From Leifsonia sp. 1010 (GTDB lineage: Bacteria > Actinomycetota > Actinomycetes > Actinomycetales > Microbacteriaceae): a DNA stretch of 64,000 bases. Position numbers and translations under genes: made by a program. Every line of letters begins with the position of its first letter. Within the stretch, counting starts at the first letter, position 1. Shown here one piece after another: positions 16,631 to 26,548 of the stretch. Location: positions 2,147,578-2,211,577 of the forward strand of contig NZ_JAVDSL010000001.1 of assembly GCF_031455295.1 (NCBI RefSeq), written 5' to 3'. The notes below the pieces were generated by a model. That model was not told the origin of the DNA. It made no database searches and saw only the letters and a program-made list of their open reading frames with translations.

Positions 16631-18727
16631 GTGTCATCGAAGACCATCATCCCCGCACTCGTCGAGCTCGACGTCGGTCACGCGGACAAGAGCGAGGTGA
16701 TCCGCGAGCTCGCCGCGCACGTCGTCGCGCAGGGGCGGGCGACGGACGCCGACGCCCTGTTCGAGGACGCATGGGCGCGCGAGCAGAAGGACGAGACCGG
16801 GCTGCCGGGCGGCATCGCCATCCCGCACGCGAAAAGCGCGGCCGTGACCGTGCCGTCCCTGGCGTTCGCCCGGCTGAAGCCCGGCGTCGACTTCGGCGCC
16901 TCCGACGGCCCGGCCGACCTCGTCTTCCTCATCGCCGCCCCCGCCGACGCGGCAGAGACCCACCTCGCGGTGCTCTCGAAGCTCGCCCGCAGCCTCATGC
17001 TGGACGAGTTCACGGCTGGTCTCCGCGCCGCGAAGACGCCGCAGGATGTCGTCGCGCTCGTCGATGAGGCGATCGGCGAGAGCGAGGCGGCGGACACCGG
17101 TGCCACGCCTGCCGCCGCCGCGCCGCAGCCCGCCCACCCGGATGCCGCCGTCGCCGACGGCCTCCTCATCGACGGCCGACCGGCCCGGATCGTCGCCGTC
17201 ACCTCCTGCGCGACCGGCATCGCCCACACGTTCATGGCCGCCGACGCGCTCACCGCGGCGGGCAAGAAGTCCGGTGTCGACCTGGTCGTCGAACCACAGG
17301 GTTCGAGCGGCTACCAGGCGCTCCCGCAGAGCGTGATCGACGCCGCCGACGCGGTCATCTTCGCCAACGACGTGGATGTGCGCGAAGAGGCCCGCTTCGC
17401 CGGCAAGCCAGTCGTCCGCTCGGGGGTCAAGCGCGGCATCGAGCAGCCCGCGGCCCTCGTCACGGAGGCGGTCGCCGTCGCGAAGGACCCGAACGGCGCC
17501 CGCGTCCAGGCCGGTGCGACCACGACGTCCGGCGCATCGTCCGCGCCGTCCCAGAACGTGTCGTGGGGCCGCAACCTCCAGCGCATCCTGCTCACGGGCG
17601 TCAGCTACATGATCCCGTTCGTCGCAGGCGGCGGGCTGTTGGTCGCGATCAGCTTCCTGCCCTTCCTCGGCGGGTACGGCATCGCGCTGGCGCACGGCGA
17701 CTCCGGCGTGAACAACGCCGTGTACACGCTGCAGCACTTCGCGATCTGGAACCTCCCGCCGGAGGGCCTCGGCTACTACCTCGGCGCGATCGCGTTCGAG
17801 ATCGGCAGCGTGAGCCTCGGCTTCCTGGTTCCGGCCCTGGCGGGATACATCGCCTTCGCCATCGCCGACCGGCCGGGCATCGCTCCTGGCTTCATCGCCG
17901 GCGCGATCGCCGTCTTCATGAACGCCGGGTTCCTCGGCGGCCTGGTCGGCGGCCTGCTCGCCGGGTTCGCGGCCTGGCTCATCGGGCGTCCCACCGTCCC
18001 GCGCTGGCTCCGCGGCCTCATGCCGGTGGTGATCATCCCGCTCGGGGCGTCCATCATCGCGTCCGGACTGATGCTCCTCATCCTCGGTGCTCCGATCGCC
18101 TGGCTGATGACCCAGCTGAACGGGTTCCTCAACGGCCTGACCGGCGGCGCGGCGATCGTGCTCGGCATCATCCTCGGACTGATGATGTGCTTCGACCTCG
18201 GCGGCCCGGTCAACAAGGTCGCCTACGCGTTCGCCGTCGCCGGCCTGGCGCAGCAGACGGACGCCAGCTTCCAGGTCATGGCGGCCGTCATGATCGCCGG
18301 AATGGTGCCGCCGCTGGGCATGGCCCTGGCCTCCACCGTCCTCTACCGGCGCGGCTTCACCGAGGTCGAGCGCGAGAACGGCGCGGCCGCCTGGCTGCTC
18401 GGCGCCTCGTTCATCTCCGAGGGCGCTATCCCGTTCGCTGCGGCCGATCCGCTCCGCGTCATCCCCGCCAACCTCGTCGGGGGAGCGGTCGCCGGTGGCC
18501 TCGCGATGGCCTTCGCCGTCGAGTCGCGCGCCCCGCACGGCGGTGTGTTCGTCTTCTTCGCCATCGACCCGCTGTGGGGCTTCCTGCTGGCTCTCGCCGC
18601 CGGGACGGTCACCACCGCCCTGATCGTCACGGGCCTGAAGCGCTTCACCGCTCCCGGCCGCAGGGTCGCGTCGACCCCGGCCGAGGCCGGCGCCGAGCAG
18701 CCGGTCCGCGAGACCGTGGCCGCATGA
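16631..18727 (+). CDS. fruA: Fructose-specific PTS enzyme IIABC
   Basis: 698 aa from GTG 16631, GGAGGA 4 nt upstream. Domain order is EIIA (residues ~1-150, phosphorylated His66 in GIAIPHAKS), EIIB (~175-270, active Cys193 in VTSCATGIAHTFMAAD) and the membrane EIIC domain (from ~314, about ten helices including MIPFVAGGGLLVAI and MCFDLGGPVNKVAYAFAVA). Takes up fructose and phosphorylates it at C1. The phosphate comes from HPr, encoded next; enzyme I is not in this window. Confidence 0.96.
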   Translation: MSSKTIIPALVELDVGHADKSEVIRELAAHVVAQGRATDADALFEDAWAREQKDETGLPGGIAIPHAKSAAVTVPSLAFARLKPGVDFGASDGPADLVFLIAAPADAAETHLAVLSKLARSLMLDEFTAGLRAAKTPQDVVALVDEAIGESEAADTGATPAAAAPQPAHPDAAVADGLLIDGRPARIVAVTSCATGIAHTFMAADALTAAGKKSGVDLVVEPQGSSGYQALPQSVIDAADAVIFANDVDVREEARFAGKPVVRSGVKRGIEQPAALVTEAVAVAKDPNGARVQAGATTTSGASSAPSQNVSWGRNLQRILLTGVSYMIPFVAGGGLLVAISFLPFLGGYGIALAHGDSGVNNAVYTLQHFAIWNLPPEGLGYYLGAIAFEIGSVSLGFLVPALAGYIAFAIADRPGIAPGFIAGAIAVFMNAGFLGGLVGGLLAGFAAWLIGRPTVPRWLRGLMPVVIIPLGASIIASGLMLLILGAPIAWLMTQLNGFLNGLTGGAAIVLGIILGLMMCFDLGGPVNKVAYAFAVAGLAQQTDASFQVMAAVMIAGMVPPLGMALASTVLYRRGFTEVERENGAAAWLLGASFISEGAIPFAAADPLRVIPANLVGGAVAGGLAMAFAVESRAPHGGVFVFFAIDPLWGFLLALAAGTVTTALIVTGLKRFTAPGRRVASTPAEAGAEQPVRETVAA

Positions 18728-18758
18728 CCATCCCGCACTCGAAGCAAGGACCCATCCC

Positions 18759-19028
18759 ATGATCGAACGTCACGCCACCATCGCCAGCTCCTCGGGACTC
18801 CATGCCCGACCCGCCAAGCTGTTCGTCCAGTCGGTGCAGGAGAAGGCCATCCCGGTCACGATCGCCGTCGGCGACGGACCAGAGCTGGATGCGCGCAGCA
18901 TCCTCTCGCTCATGGGCCTCGCCGCGAGCAAGGGGACGGTCGTCACCCTGCGCTCGGACGCACCGGGCGCTGAGGGAGCCCTCGACGAGCTCGTGGAACT
19001 GCTCGAGACCGACTTGGACGCCGTCTAG
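18759..19028 (+). CDS. ptsH: Phosphocarrier protein HPr
   Basis: 89 aa. Active-site His15 in GLHARPA; Ser47 in DARSILSLMGL corresponds to the regulatory serine region of HPr. AAGGA lies upstream of ATG 18759, 31 nt after fruA. Transfers phosphate from enzyme I to EIIA of FruA and presumably to other PTS permeases. Having ptsH inside the fructose operon suggests it is induced with fructose. Confidence 0.96.
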   Translation: MIERHATIASSSGLHARPAKLFVQSVQEKAIPVTIAVGDGPELDARSILSLMGLAASKGTVVTLRSDAPGAEGALDELVELLETDLDAV

Positions 19029-19055
19029 GAGCGGGCTCGATGCCGAAGGAGTGGA

Positions 19056-19131
19056 TGGTGCCCCCAGTAGGATTTGAACCTACGGCCTTCTGCTCCGGAG
19101 GCAGACGCTCTATCCCCTGAGCTATGGGGGC
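19056..19131 (-). tRNA. tRNA-Arg, anticodon CCG
   Basis: Reads on the minus strand from GCCCCCATAGCTCAGGGGAT; the 7-bp acceptor stem closes with TGGGGGC, discriminator A and an encoded CCA (19058-19056). The anticodon arm is TCTGC-CTCCGGA-GCAGA, giving anticodon CCG, which reads the codon CGG. The T-arm has GGTTCAAATCC. Lies antisense to and downstream of ptsH, about 0.85 kb from argS, the gene for its charging enzyme. Confidence 0.96.
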
Positions 19132-19216
19132 CAGGGTGTTCTCCAGGCTAGCATCCCGTCGGCCACCACCGTGAAATCGGCGGGGCCGGCGGGTGCTCGC
19201 GAGGACGGCTGCCGGC

Positions 19217-19831
19217 TCAGGAGGCGGGGATGTTCCCCAGCACGCTCTCCATCAGCGGCGCCGCGTCGCCCGGCTCGAAGAACGCGCCCGACTCGGACAC
19301 GATCCAGTACGGGCCGCGGAAGATCTGCACCTGCCCGCTGCTGCCAGCCTTGAAGTAGCCCTCGACCTCGGGCGGAACGCCGTAGGTCGGAACCGGCTTC
19401 GCGTCGGTGATCGCCGCGTTCTTCAGGCTCTCGAGCGCATCCGACGGCGGCTTCGCGACGGCGATCTGCACGACGTCGCCGGAGGTCTGGTTCTTCCAGG
19501 CGCACGAGACGCCCTGCCAGTCGACGATCTTCTTCTCGAGGGTGCCGTCCTTGGCCGCGTAGTCCGGATCCGGTCCGTAATTCGGGTTGAACGCGTAGAG
19601 CTGGTCCGCGGTGAGCACCTGGTCGCAGGTGATGCCGACGGGCGTCGGGGGAGCGGTCGGCGTCACCACCGGCACGGGAGTCGCCGTCGGCGTCTTGGTG
19701 GCCGACGCGGAGGCGGTCGGCGTCTTCGACGGCGTGGGCGTCGGCGTGCAGCCGGCGAGCGCGGCGGATGCGAGGAGTCCTGCCGCGACGGTTGCGGTCA
19801 GAAGGGCGAAACGGCGGGTGGATGAGGGCAT
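19217..19831 (-). CDS. Hypothetical lipoprotein with Thr/Pro-rich linker
   Basis: 204 aa from ATG 19831. Signal peptide with lipobox LAGC (Cys28), then a low-complexity Thr/Pro/Ser linker (residues ~29-68), then a globular domain with two cysteines (GITCDQVL, GVSCAWKN) likely to form a disulfide. FRGPYWIVSESGAFFEP lies near the C-terminus. Anchored on the outer face of the membrane. I recognise no family; the layout resembles DUF3558-like actinobacterial lipoproteins. Divergent from argS. Confidence 0.8.
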   Translation of the reverse strand: MPSSTRRFALLTATVAAGLLASAALAGCTPTPTPSKTPTASASATKTPTATPVPVVTPTAPPTPVGITCDQVLTADQLYAFNPNYGPDPDYAAKDGTLEKKIVDWQGVSCAWKNQTSGDVVQIAVAKPPSDALESLKNAAITDAKPVPTYGVPPEVEGYFKAGSSGQVQIFRGPYWIVSESGAFFEPGDAAPLMESVLGNIPAS

Positions 19832-19958
19832 TCGGCTCTTCGTCTCTCTGTTCGGCACGCCGTGCGGGAGCGCGCGTCGCGATGACCCTATCAATTCGCG
19901 CGCCGCGAACCCGACGGCCCGCCGTGGCCCGCCGACGCCGGGCCCCACGGCCGCCCGG

Positions 19959-19964
19959 TAGAAT
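19959..19964 (+). promoter_or_regulatory. -10 box of argS implying a leaderless transcript
   Basis: TAGAAT ends 8 nt before the argS ATG, and no Shine-Dalgarno sequence lies between them. Transcription starting about 7 nt after the box would begin at or beside the start codon. Confidence 0.6.
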
Positions 19965-19972
19965 CGATCCTC

Positions 19973-21661
19973 ATGACTCCCGCTGACCTCTCCGCCGCCC
20001 TCCTCGACATCGTGACGACGGTGGTCGAGCAGCGACGAGCGGCCGGCGCGGACATCCCCGAGCTCGCTCTCACGGTCGACGACGTGCCTCTAGAGCGCCC
20101 GAAGAACCGCGACCACGGCGACTGGGCGTCGAACGTGGCGATGCGCCTCGCGAAGAAGGTCGGCGCGAACCCGCGCGAGCTCGCCGAGCAGATCGCCGCG
20201 GCCGCCGCCGGCATCGACGGCGTCGCGTCCGCCGAGGTCGCCGGACCCGGTTTCATCAACTTCCGCCTGGAGGCCGCGGCCGCCGGGCAGCTGGCGAAGA
20301 CCATCGTCGAGGCCGGCGACGCGTACGGTCGCGGCGACGTGTACGACGGCCTGACCGTGAACCTGGAGTTCGTCTCGGCCAACCCGACCGGCCCCGTCCA
20401 CATGGGCGGCGCGCGCTGGGCGGCCGTCGGCGACAGCCTGGCCCGCATCCTGCAGGCCGAGGGCGCCGACGTGACCCGCGAGTACTACTTCAACGACCAC
20501 GGATCGCAGATCGACCGGTTCGCGCGCAGCCTGCTCGCCGCGTACCTCGGTGAGCCCACGCCGGAGGACGGCTACGGCGGCGGTTACATCGGCGAGATCG
20601 CCGAGCGTGTCGTGCAGGGATTCGACGGCGACCTCGCCGCCCTTCCGCGCGAGCAGCAGCAGGAGGTGTTCCGCTCGGCGGGCACCCAGCTGATGTTCCA
20701 GGAGATCAAGGACCGCCTGCACTCGTTCGGCGTCGACTTCGACGTCTACTTCCACGAAGACTCCCTGCACGAGTCCGGCGCGGTCGACCGTGCCATCGCG
20801 CGACTGCGCGAGCAGGGCCACATCTTCGAGGCCGACGGCGCCATCTGGCTGCGCACCACGACGTTCGGCGACGACCGCGATCGCGTCATCATCCGCTCCA
20901 ACGGCGAGCCCGCCTACATCTCCGGCGACCTCGGCTACTACCTCGACAAGCGCGAGCGCGGCTTCGAGCAGAACATCATCATGCTGGGCGCCGACCACCA
21001 CGGCTACATCGGCCGCATGATGGCGATGGTCGAGGCGTTCGGCGACAAGCCGAACGAGAACCTGCAGATCCTCATCGGCCAGATGGTCAACCTGGTGAAG
21101 GACGGCGAACCCGTCCGCATGTCCAAGCGCGCGGGCACCATCGTGACGCTCGACGACCTGGTGGATGCGGTGGGCGTCGACGCCGCGCGCTACGCCCTGG
21201 TGCGCTCCTCGACCGACTCGCAGCTCGACATCGACCTCGACCTGCTGACCAAGCGCAGCAACGAGAACCCCGTCTACTACGTGCAGTACGCCCACGCGCG
21301 CACCCGCTCGGTGGCGGCGAACGCCGAGAAGGCCGGAGTCGACCGCAGCGTCTTCGCGCCGGAGCTGCTCACGCACGAGACCGAGTCGGCGCTGCTGGGC
21401 GGTCTGCAGGAGTTCCCGCGCGTGGTCGCCCAGGCGGCCGAGCTGCGCGAGCCGCACCGCGTCGCCCGCTACATCGAAGAGCTCGCCGGCCTCTACCACG
21501 CCTGGTACGCCGTCCGCGACGGCTCGACGCGCGTGCTCCCGCACGGCGAGGAGCCGGTGACCGACCTGCACCGCACCCGCCTCTGGTTGAACGACGCGAC
21601 CGGCCAGGTGATCCGCAACGGCCTCGGCCTGCTCGGGGTCTCCGCGCCGGACCGCATGTAG
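19973..21661 (+). CDS. argS: Arginyl-tRNA synthetase
   Basis: 562 aa class I synthetase. An N-terminal Add-1 domain ([20 protein letters not shown]) is followed by the HIGH-type motif in [18 protein letters not shown], where the second His is Gly, as is normal for actinobacterial ArgRS. The lysine of KMSKS is in VRMSKRAGT (~385), and the DALR anticodon domain occupies the C-terminal ~120 residues ([20 protein letters not shown] onwards). Charges tRNA-Arg in the cytoplasm. Probably leaderless. Starts the chain argS-DUF2993-lysA-hom-thrC-thrB-rho. Confidence 0.97.
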   Translation: MTPADLSAALLDIVTTVVEQRRAAGADIPELALTVDDVPLERPKNRDHGDWASNVAMRLAKKVGANPRELAEQIAAAAAGIDGVASAEVAGPGFINFRLEAAAAGQLAKTIVEAGDAYGRGDVYDGLTVNLEFVSANPTGPVHMGGARWAAVGDSLARILQAEGADVTREYYFNDHGSQIDRFARSLLAAYLGEPTPEDGYGGGYIGEIAERVVQGFDGDLAALPREQQQEVFRSAGTQLMFQEIKDRLHSFGVDFDVYFHEDSLHESGAVDRAIARLREQGHIFEADGAIWLRTTTFGDDRDRVIIRSNGEPAYISGDLGYYLDKRERGFEQNIIMLGADHHGYIGRMMAMVEAFGDKPNENLQILIGQMVNLVKDGEPVRMSKRAGTIVTLDDLVDAVGVDAARYALVRSSTDSQLDIDLDLLTKRSNENPVYYVQYAHARTRSVAANAEKAGVDRSVFAPELLTHETESALLGGLQEFPRVVAQAAELREPHRVARYIEELAGLYHAWYAVRDGSTRVLPHGEEPVTDLHRTRLWLNDATGQVIRNGLGLLGVSAPDRM

Positions 21662-21679
21662 CGAACGGATGACGACCGG

Positions 21680-22477
21680 ATGAGCGACAACACCACCCAG
21701 GTGATTCCCGAGCCCCAGGCCGCAGCACCGCGCCGCCGGCGGCCACGGTGGCTCCGCCTCCTGCTCGCCATCGGCATCCCCGTCGTCGTGATCGTCGTGC
21801 TGCTCGTGGTGGTCGACACGGCCGCGCGCGCGTACGCCGAGCAGCGGGTGTCCGACGAGATCGAGAAGAACCTGCCGGCCGACATCCGCGGAGAGGTGAC
21901 GACCCACATCGGCGGCTTCTCCGTGCTGCAGCAGTACCTGTCCGGCTCGTTCCAGCGGGTCGAGCTGGATGCGCCGAAGCTCGTCGTGCAGGGGGCCCCG
22001 CTGAGCGCGACCGTCGTCGCCACCGGCGTCCCTGCCGACTTCTCGAAGCCGATCGCCGACGCCACCGGCACCCTGCGCATCAGCCAGGAGTCGCTCAACA
22101 CGCTCGTCAAGATCCCGGGCGCGACCGGCGACATCTCCCTCGGCGACGGCACGATCGGCTACGACGGGAAGATCGACCTGCTCGGCCTCCCCGTCGGCTA
22201 CACCGTGACGGCGACGCCCGAGGCGGCCGGCAAGCAGGTGCTGCTGAAGCCGGACAAGGCCAACCTGACGACCGGGGCCGGCGACGTCAACCTCAGCCGC
22301 CTGCTGCAGGCCCTCACCTCGCAGGGCCCGTTCCCGGTGTGCGCGGCGCAGTACCTCCCCGACGGCGTCGAGGTGTCCGACATCCAGGTGACCCCTGGCC
22401 ACGCCACCGTCGAGCTGACCGCGAGCGACTTCGTCCTCGACCAGAAGTTCATGGCCAGCAAGGGGAGCTGTTCGTAA
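21680..22477 (+). CDS. DUF2993/LmeA-like membrane-anchored protein
   Basis: 265 aa, 18 nt after argS. A basic cytoplasmic tail (PRRRRPRWLR) precedes one membrane segment (LLLAIGIPVVVIVVLLVVV), and the rest lies outside. The exported domain has the DUF2993 pattern (AEQRVSDEIEKNLPADI, LSGSFQRVELDAPKL, QALTSQGPFPVCAAQYLPDG). The mycobacterial family member LmeA binds phospholipids and acts in lipomannan biosynthesis; a similar envelope role is plausible here but only by family analogy. Confidence 0.85.
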   Translation: MSDNTTQVIPEPQAAAPRRRRPRWLRLLLAIGIPVVVIVVLLVVVDTAARAYAEQRVSDEIEKNLPADIRGEVTTHIGGFSVLQQYLSGSFQRVELDAPKLVVQGAPLSATVVATGVPADFSKPIADATGTLRISQESLNTLVKIPGATGDISLGDGTIGYDGKIDLLGLPVGYTVTATPEAAGKQVLLKPDKANLTTGAGDVNLSRLLQALTSQGPFPVCAAQYLPDGVEVSDIQVTPGHATVELTASDFVLDQKFMASKGSCS

Positions 22478-22506
22478 CACGCACCGAGCGTGTCGTGCGG
22501 CCTGGA

Positions 22507-22512
22507 TAGACT
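22507..22512 (+). promoter_or_regulatory. Candidate -10 box for the lysA-hom-thrC-thrB operon
   Basis: TAGACT lies in the 122-nt gap between the DUF2993 gene and lysA, giving a leader of about 80 nt before ATG 22600. No convincing -35 is seen, and I see no recognisable riboswitch fold in the leader. Confidence 0.4.
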
Positions 22513-22599
22513 TCTGCTGTCATCTCCACCGGCTTCAGGGGCCAATCCGGGTCCGCTCGCCTAGGAGACCCCCACTCGTCGCCACCCGTGAGGTTCCCT

Positions 22600-24057
22600 A
22601 TGGCTGATTCTGTCGCTGCGTCCAACCCGCTCGCCCCGCCGTGGCTGCATGTGCCCGCGGATGCGAACGCGCTCGCCCCGGGCCTGTGGTCCCGCACGGT
22701 CGATCGCGGCTCAGGAGAGCTGATCGTCGGCGGTGTCGCCGCGAGCGAGCTCGCCGCCCGCTTCGGCACGCCGCTGTATGTGATCGACGAGGACGACGCT
22801 CGGGCGCGCGCCGTCGAGGTGCGCGAGGCGTTCGACCGCGCGTTCGCCGAGATCGGCACCGCCGCGAAGGTCTACTACGCCGGCAAGGCGTTCCTCAGCA
22901 TCGAGGTGGCGCGGTGGATGTCGGAGGCCGGCCTCAACATCGACGTCTGCAGCGGGGGCGAGCTGGCCGTCGCGCTGGCCGCCGGGGTCGACCCCGAGCG
23001 GATCGGCTTCCACGGCAACAACAAGTCGCTCGTCGAGATCGACCAGGCGGTCGAGGCCGGCATCGGCGCCATCATCATCGACAGTGTGCAGGAGATCGGC
23101 CGCGTCGCCGCCGCGGCCGAGCGCCACGGCGTGCGGCAGAGCGTCCGTCTGCGGGTGAACAGCGGCGTGCACGCGCACACCCACGCCTTCCTCGCGACCG
23201 CCCACGAGGACCAGAAGTTCGGGATCGCCCTTGAGCACGCGGCAGAGGCCGTCGCGCTGATCCGGTCGCACGCCTCGCTCGCGTTCCGCGGCCTGCACTG
23301 CCACATCGGCTCGCAGATCTTCGGTGCCGACGGTTTCGCCGAGTCGGCCGCCCGGCTGCTCACGCTGCACAAGCGGCTCCTCGCGGGCGGCGACGTGCCC
23401 GAGCTGAACCTCGGCGGCGGTTTCGGAATCGCCTACACCTCCGCCGACGACCCCGCGCCGATCGGCGAGCTCGCCCGGCGCATCGCGGAGACGGTGGCGG
23501 CGGGATGCGAGGAGCTCGACATCCCGACGCCGGTCGTCGCGTTCGAGCCGGGCCGGTCGATCATCGGGACCGCCGGCCTCACGCTCTACACCGTCGGCAC
23601 GACGAAGGATGTGCCGGTCGCGTTCCAGGACGACGGCGAGACCGCGGTCCGCCGGTACGTCAGCGTCGACGGCGGGATGAGCGACAACGCCCGCCCTGCG
23701 CTCTACGGCGCGGACTACTCGGCCAGGATCGCGAACCGCGTCTCGCCGGCCGCTCCCGCCCTCGTGCGCGTCGCCGGCAAGCACTGCGAGAGCGGCGACA
23801 TCGTCGTCGACGCGGAGTACCTGCCCGGCGACGTCGGGCCCAACGACCTGCTGGCCGTGCCCGCCACGGGCGCCTACTGCTGGCCGCTGTCCAGCAACTA
23901 CAACCACCTCGGGCGGCCGCCGGTCGTCGCGGTGCGCGACGGGGAGGCGCGGGTGATCGTCCGCGGCGAGACCATCGAGGACCTCCTCGCGCGCGACACC
24001 GGCTACGCGGCGCCCGCATCCACCGTTTCCGCGTCGAAGGAGCGCAGCCAGGCATGA
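22600..24057 (+). CDS. lysA: Diaminopimelate decarboxylase
   Basis: 485 aa from ATG 22600 (AGG 6 nt upstream); GTG 22588 is an alternative adding four residues. Fold type III PLP enzyme: the PLP lysine is Lys96 in YYAGKAFLS, HCHIGSQIFG and GGGFGIAYT bind cofactor phosphate, and GKHCESGDIVV contains the active-site Cys of the partner subunit. Makes lysine from meso-diaminopimelate. The stop overlaps hom (ATGA), linking lysine and threonine synthesis in one transcript. Confidence 0.97.
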   Translation: MADSVAASNPLAPPWLHVPADANALAPGLWSRTVDRGSGELIVGGVAASELAARFGTPLYVIDEDDARARAVEVREAFDRAFAEIGTAAKVYYAGKAFLSIEVARWMSEAGLNIDVCSGGELAVALAAGVDPERIGFHGNNKSLVEIDQAVEAGIGAIIIDSVQEIGRVAAAAERHGVRQSVRLRVNSGVHAHTHAFLATAHEDQKFGIALEHAAEAVALIRSHASLAFRGLHCHIGSQIFGADGFAESAARLLTLHKRLLAGGDVPELNLGGGFGIAYTSADDPAPIGELARRIAETVAAGCEELDIPTPVVAFEPGRSIIGTAGLTLYTVGTTKDVPVAFQDDGETAVRRYVSVDGGMSDNARPALYGADYSARIANRVSPAAPALVRVAGKHCESGDIVVDAEYLPGDVGPNDLLAVPATGAYCWPLSSNYNHLGRPPVVAVRDGEARVIVRGETIEDLLARDTGYAAPASTVSASKERSQA

Positions 24058-25424
24058 TCGAGTACCGCAACCTCCGTGTCGCCCTGCTCGGGGCCGGCTC
24101 CGTCGGATCGCAGGTGGCCCGCCTCCTGCTCGAACAGGGCGACGAGTTCGCCTCCCGCATCGGCGCGCGCCTCGAGCTCGTCGGCATCGCCGTCCGAGAC
24201 GTGGATGCGCCGCGCGACGCCGACCTGCCGCGCGAGCTGTTCACCACCGACGCCTCCTCGCTCATCCTGGGCGCGGACATCGTCGTGGAGCTGATGGGCG
24301 GCATCGAGCCGGCCCGCGGCTACGTGCTGGAGGCGCTGAACTCCGGCGCCGACGTCATCACGGCCAACAAGGCGCTGCTGGCGACGCACGGCCCCGAACT
24401 GTTCGACGCCGCCGAGCAGGTCGGTGCGCAGCTCTACTACGAGGCGGCCGTCGCCGGCGCCATCCCGATCATCCGGCCGCTGCGCGACAGCCTCGCGGGC
24501 GACCGCATCAACCGCATCCTCGGCATCGTCAACGGCACCACGAACTTCGTGCTCGACCGGATGGACGTGAACGGCGAGACGCTGCAGGACGCCCTGGCGA
24601 CGGCCACCGACCGCGGGTACGCCGAGGCCGACCCGACCGCCGACATCGGCGGGTACGACGCGGCGCAGAAGGCGGCCATCCTGGCGAGTCTGGCGTTCCA
24701 CACCGTCGTTCCCCTGGAGCGCGTCTACCGCGAGGGCATCACGAGCGTCACCAAGGCGCAGGTGGACGCGGCCCGCGAAGCCGGCGCGGTCATCAAGCTG
24801 CTGGCGATCTGCGAGCGCCTGACCGACCCGGAGACCGGGGAGGAGGGCGTCTCGGCCCGCGTCTATCCCGCGCTCATCAGTCGCGACCATCCGCTCGCGG
24901 CCGTGCACGGCGCGCACAACGCCGTGTTCGTGCAGTCGGCCGCGGCCGGTGACCTCATGTTCTACGGCGCGGGCGCCGGCGGCGTCGAGACCGCATCCGC
25001 CGTGCTCGGCGACGTGGTGTCCGCCGCCCGCCGGCACGTGGTGGGCGGACCGGGCGTCGCCGAATCGACGCACTCCGACCTCCCGGTGCTCGACATCGGC
25101 CGCGTCGTCACCCGCTACCAGATCACCCTCGACGTCGAGGACCAGCCCGGCGTCCTCGCCGCGGTCGCGCGCATCCTGAGCGACGGCGGCGTCAGCGTCG
25201 AGACCGTGCAGCAGTCCGTTCCGAGCATCACCGGACCCGTCGTGATCGCCGGAGCGGCACCCGCCGCGGCCGGCCCGATTCACGGCGGCGGGACGGCCAC
25301 CGCTACCCTGGTGATCGGCACCCACGAAGCCGAGGAGGCCGCACTCGCGGCCACCGTCGAGGCTCTCGCGGCGAGCGACGTCGTGATCGCCATCTCTTCC
25401 GTTCTCCGAGTCGAAGGATCGTAA
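24054..25424 (+). CDS. hom: Homoserine dehydrogenase
   Basis: 456 aa, ATG overlapping the lysA stop. N-terminal Rossmann fold with VALLGAGSVGSQVA; catalytic region AAVAGAIPIIRPLRDSLAGD and GIVNGTTNF; C-terminal ACT domain from ~355 (QITLDVEDQPGVLAAVARIL), which typically mediates feedback inhibition by threonine. Reduces aspartate semialdehyde to homoserine. Its last base is shared with the thrC ATG (TAATG). Confidence 0.97.
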   Translation: MIEYRNLRVALLGAGSVGSQVARLLLEQGDEFASRIGARLELVGIAVRDVDAPRDADLPRELFTTDASSLILGADIVVELMGGIEPARGYVLEALNSGADVITANKALLATHGPELFDAAEQVGAQLYYEAAVAGAIPIIRPLRDSLAGDRINRILGIVNGTTNFVLDRMDVNGETLQDALATATDRGYAEADPTADIGGYDAAQKAAILASLAFHTVVPLERVYREGITSVTKAQVDAAREAGAVIKLLAICERLTDPETGEEGVSARVYPALISRDHPLAAVHGAHNAVFVQSAAAGDLMFYGAGAGGVETASAVLGDVVSAARRHVVGGPGVAESTHSDLPVLDIGRVVTRYQITLDVEDQPGVLAAVARILSDGGVSVETVQQSVPSITGPVVIAGAAPAAAGPIHGGGTATATLVIGTHEAEEAALAATVEALAASDVVIAISSVLRVEGS

Positions 25425-26548
25425 TGCCCCAGCCGAAGGCCTACAGTCGTCAGTGGCGCGGCGTCCTCCGCGAGTACGCGGACCGCCTGAACATCTCCGA
25501 CGCCACTCCGATCGTCACGCTGGGCGAGGGCGGCACGCCGCTCATCCCGGCCCCCGCGCTGTCCGCGCGGACGGGCGCCGACGTGTACGTGAAGTTCGAG
25601 GGCATGAACCCGACCGGTTCCTTCAAGGACCGCGGCATGACCATGGCGATCTCCAAGGCCGTCGAGCATGGTGCGAAGGCGGTCATCTGCGCCTCCACCG
25701 GCAACACCTCGGCGTCGGCCGCGGCGTACGCGACGCACGCGGGCATCCAGTCGGTCGTGCTCGTGCCCGAAGGCAAGATCGCGATGGGCAAGCTCAGTCA
25801 GGCCATCGCGCACAACGCGCAACTGCTGCAGGTGCAGGGCAACTTCGACGACTGCCTCGACATCGCGCGCGAGCTGGCCACCAACTACCCGGTGCACCTG
25901 GTCAACTCCGTGAACCCGGACCGCATCGAGGGGCAAAAGACCGCCGCCTTCGAGGTCGTCGAGGCCCTGGGCGACGCGCCGGACTTCCACCTGGTCCCGG
26001 TCGGCAACGCCGGCAACTACACCGCGTACCACCGCGGCTACACCGAGGAGCTGCAGCGTGGCGAGTCCACCAAGCTGCCCCGGATGTTCGGTTTCCAGGC
26101 CTCGGGGAGCGCGCCAATCGTCCTCGGCCACGCCGTAAAGGACCCCGACACGATCGCCACCGCGATCCGCATCGGCAACCCGGCGTCGTGGGAGCTCGCA
26201 CTGAACGCCCGCGACGACAGCGACGGCTGGTTCGGAGCGATCAGCGACGCCAAGATCCTCGAGGCGCACCGCATCCTCTCGGCCGAGGTCGGCATCTTCG
26301 TCGAGCCGGCGTCCGCGATCAGCGTCGCCGGGCTCCTGGAGCGCTCGGAGGCCGGTGTGATCCCCGCCGGCGCGACCGTCGTCCTCACCGTCACCGGCCA
26401 CGGCCTGAAGGACCCGCAGTGGGCCCTCCGCACGGCCGACGGCTCCGACGTCCAGCCCACCGTCGTCCCGGTCGACACGACCGCCATCGCCGACGTGCTC
26501 GGCCTGTCGCCCGCCGGGCAGACCTCCGCCGCAGAGGCGACCGCGTGA
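25424..26548 (+). CDS. thrC: Threonine synthase
   Basis: 374 aa. PLP lysine Lys68 in NPTGSFKDRG; the phosphate-binding loop is VGNAGNYTAYHRGY, and the SxxGNTSASAAAY segment is ASTGNTSASAAAY. Short (class I-like actinobacterial) form without an N-terminal extension. Converts O-phosphohomoserine to threonine. Lies between hom and thrB with overlapping ends on both sides. Confidence 0.97.
   Translation: MPQPKAYSRQWRGVLREYADRLNISDATPIVTLGEGGTPLIPAPALSARTGADVYVKFEGMNPTGSFKDRGMTMAISKAVEHGAKAVICASTGNTSASAAAYATHAGIQSVVLVPEGKIAMGKLSQAIAHNAQLLQVQGNFDDCLDIARELATNYPVHLVNSVNPDRIEGQKTAAFEVVEALGDAPDFHLVPVGNAGNYTAYHRGYTEELQRGESTKLPRMFGFQASGSAPIVLGHAVKDPDTIATAIRIGNPASWELALNARDDSDGWFGAISDAKILEAHRILSAEVGIFVEPASAISVAGLLERSEAGVIPAGATVVLTVTGHGLKDPQWALRTADGSDVQPTVVPVDTTAIADVLGLSPAGQTSAAEATA

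Noticed and set aside
19973..21661. Broken HIGH motif in ArgRS (HMGG)
   Set aside because: Actinobacterial ArgRS proteins normally carry HxGG at this place, so it is not a defect.
22478..22599. Lysine riboswitch upstream of lysA
   Set aside because: The 122-nt gap is too short for the known lysine riboswitch and I see none of its conserved core.
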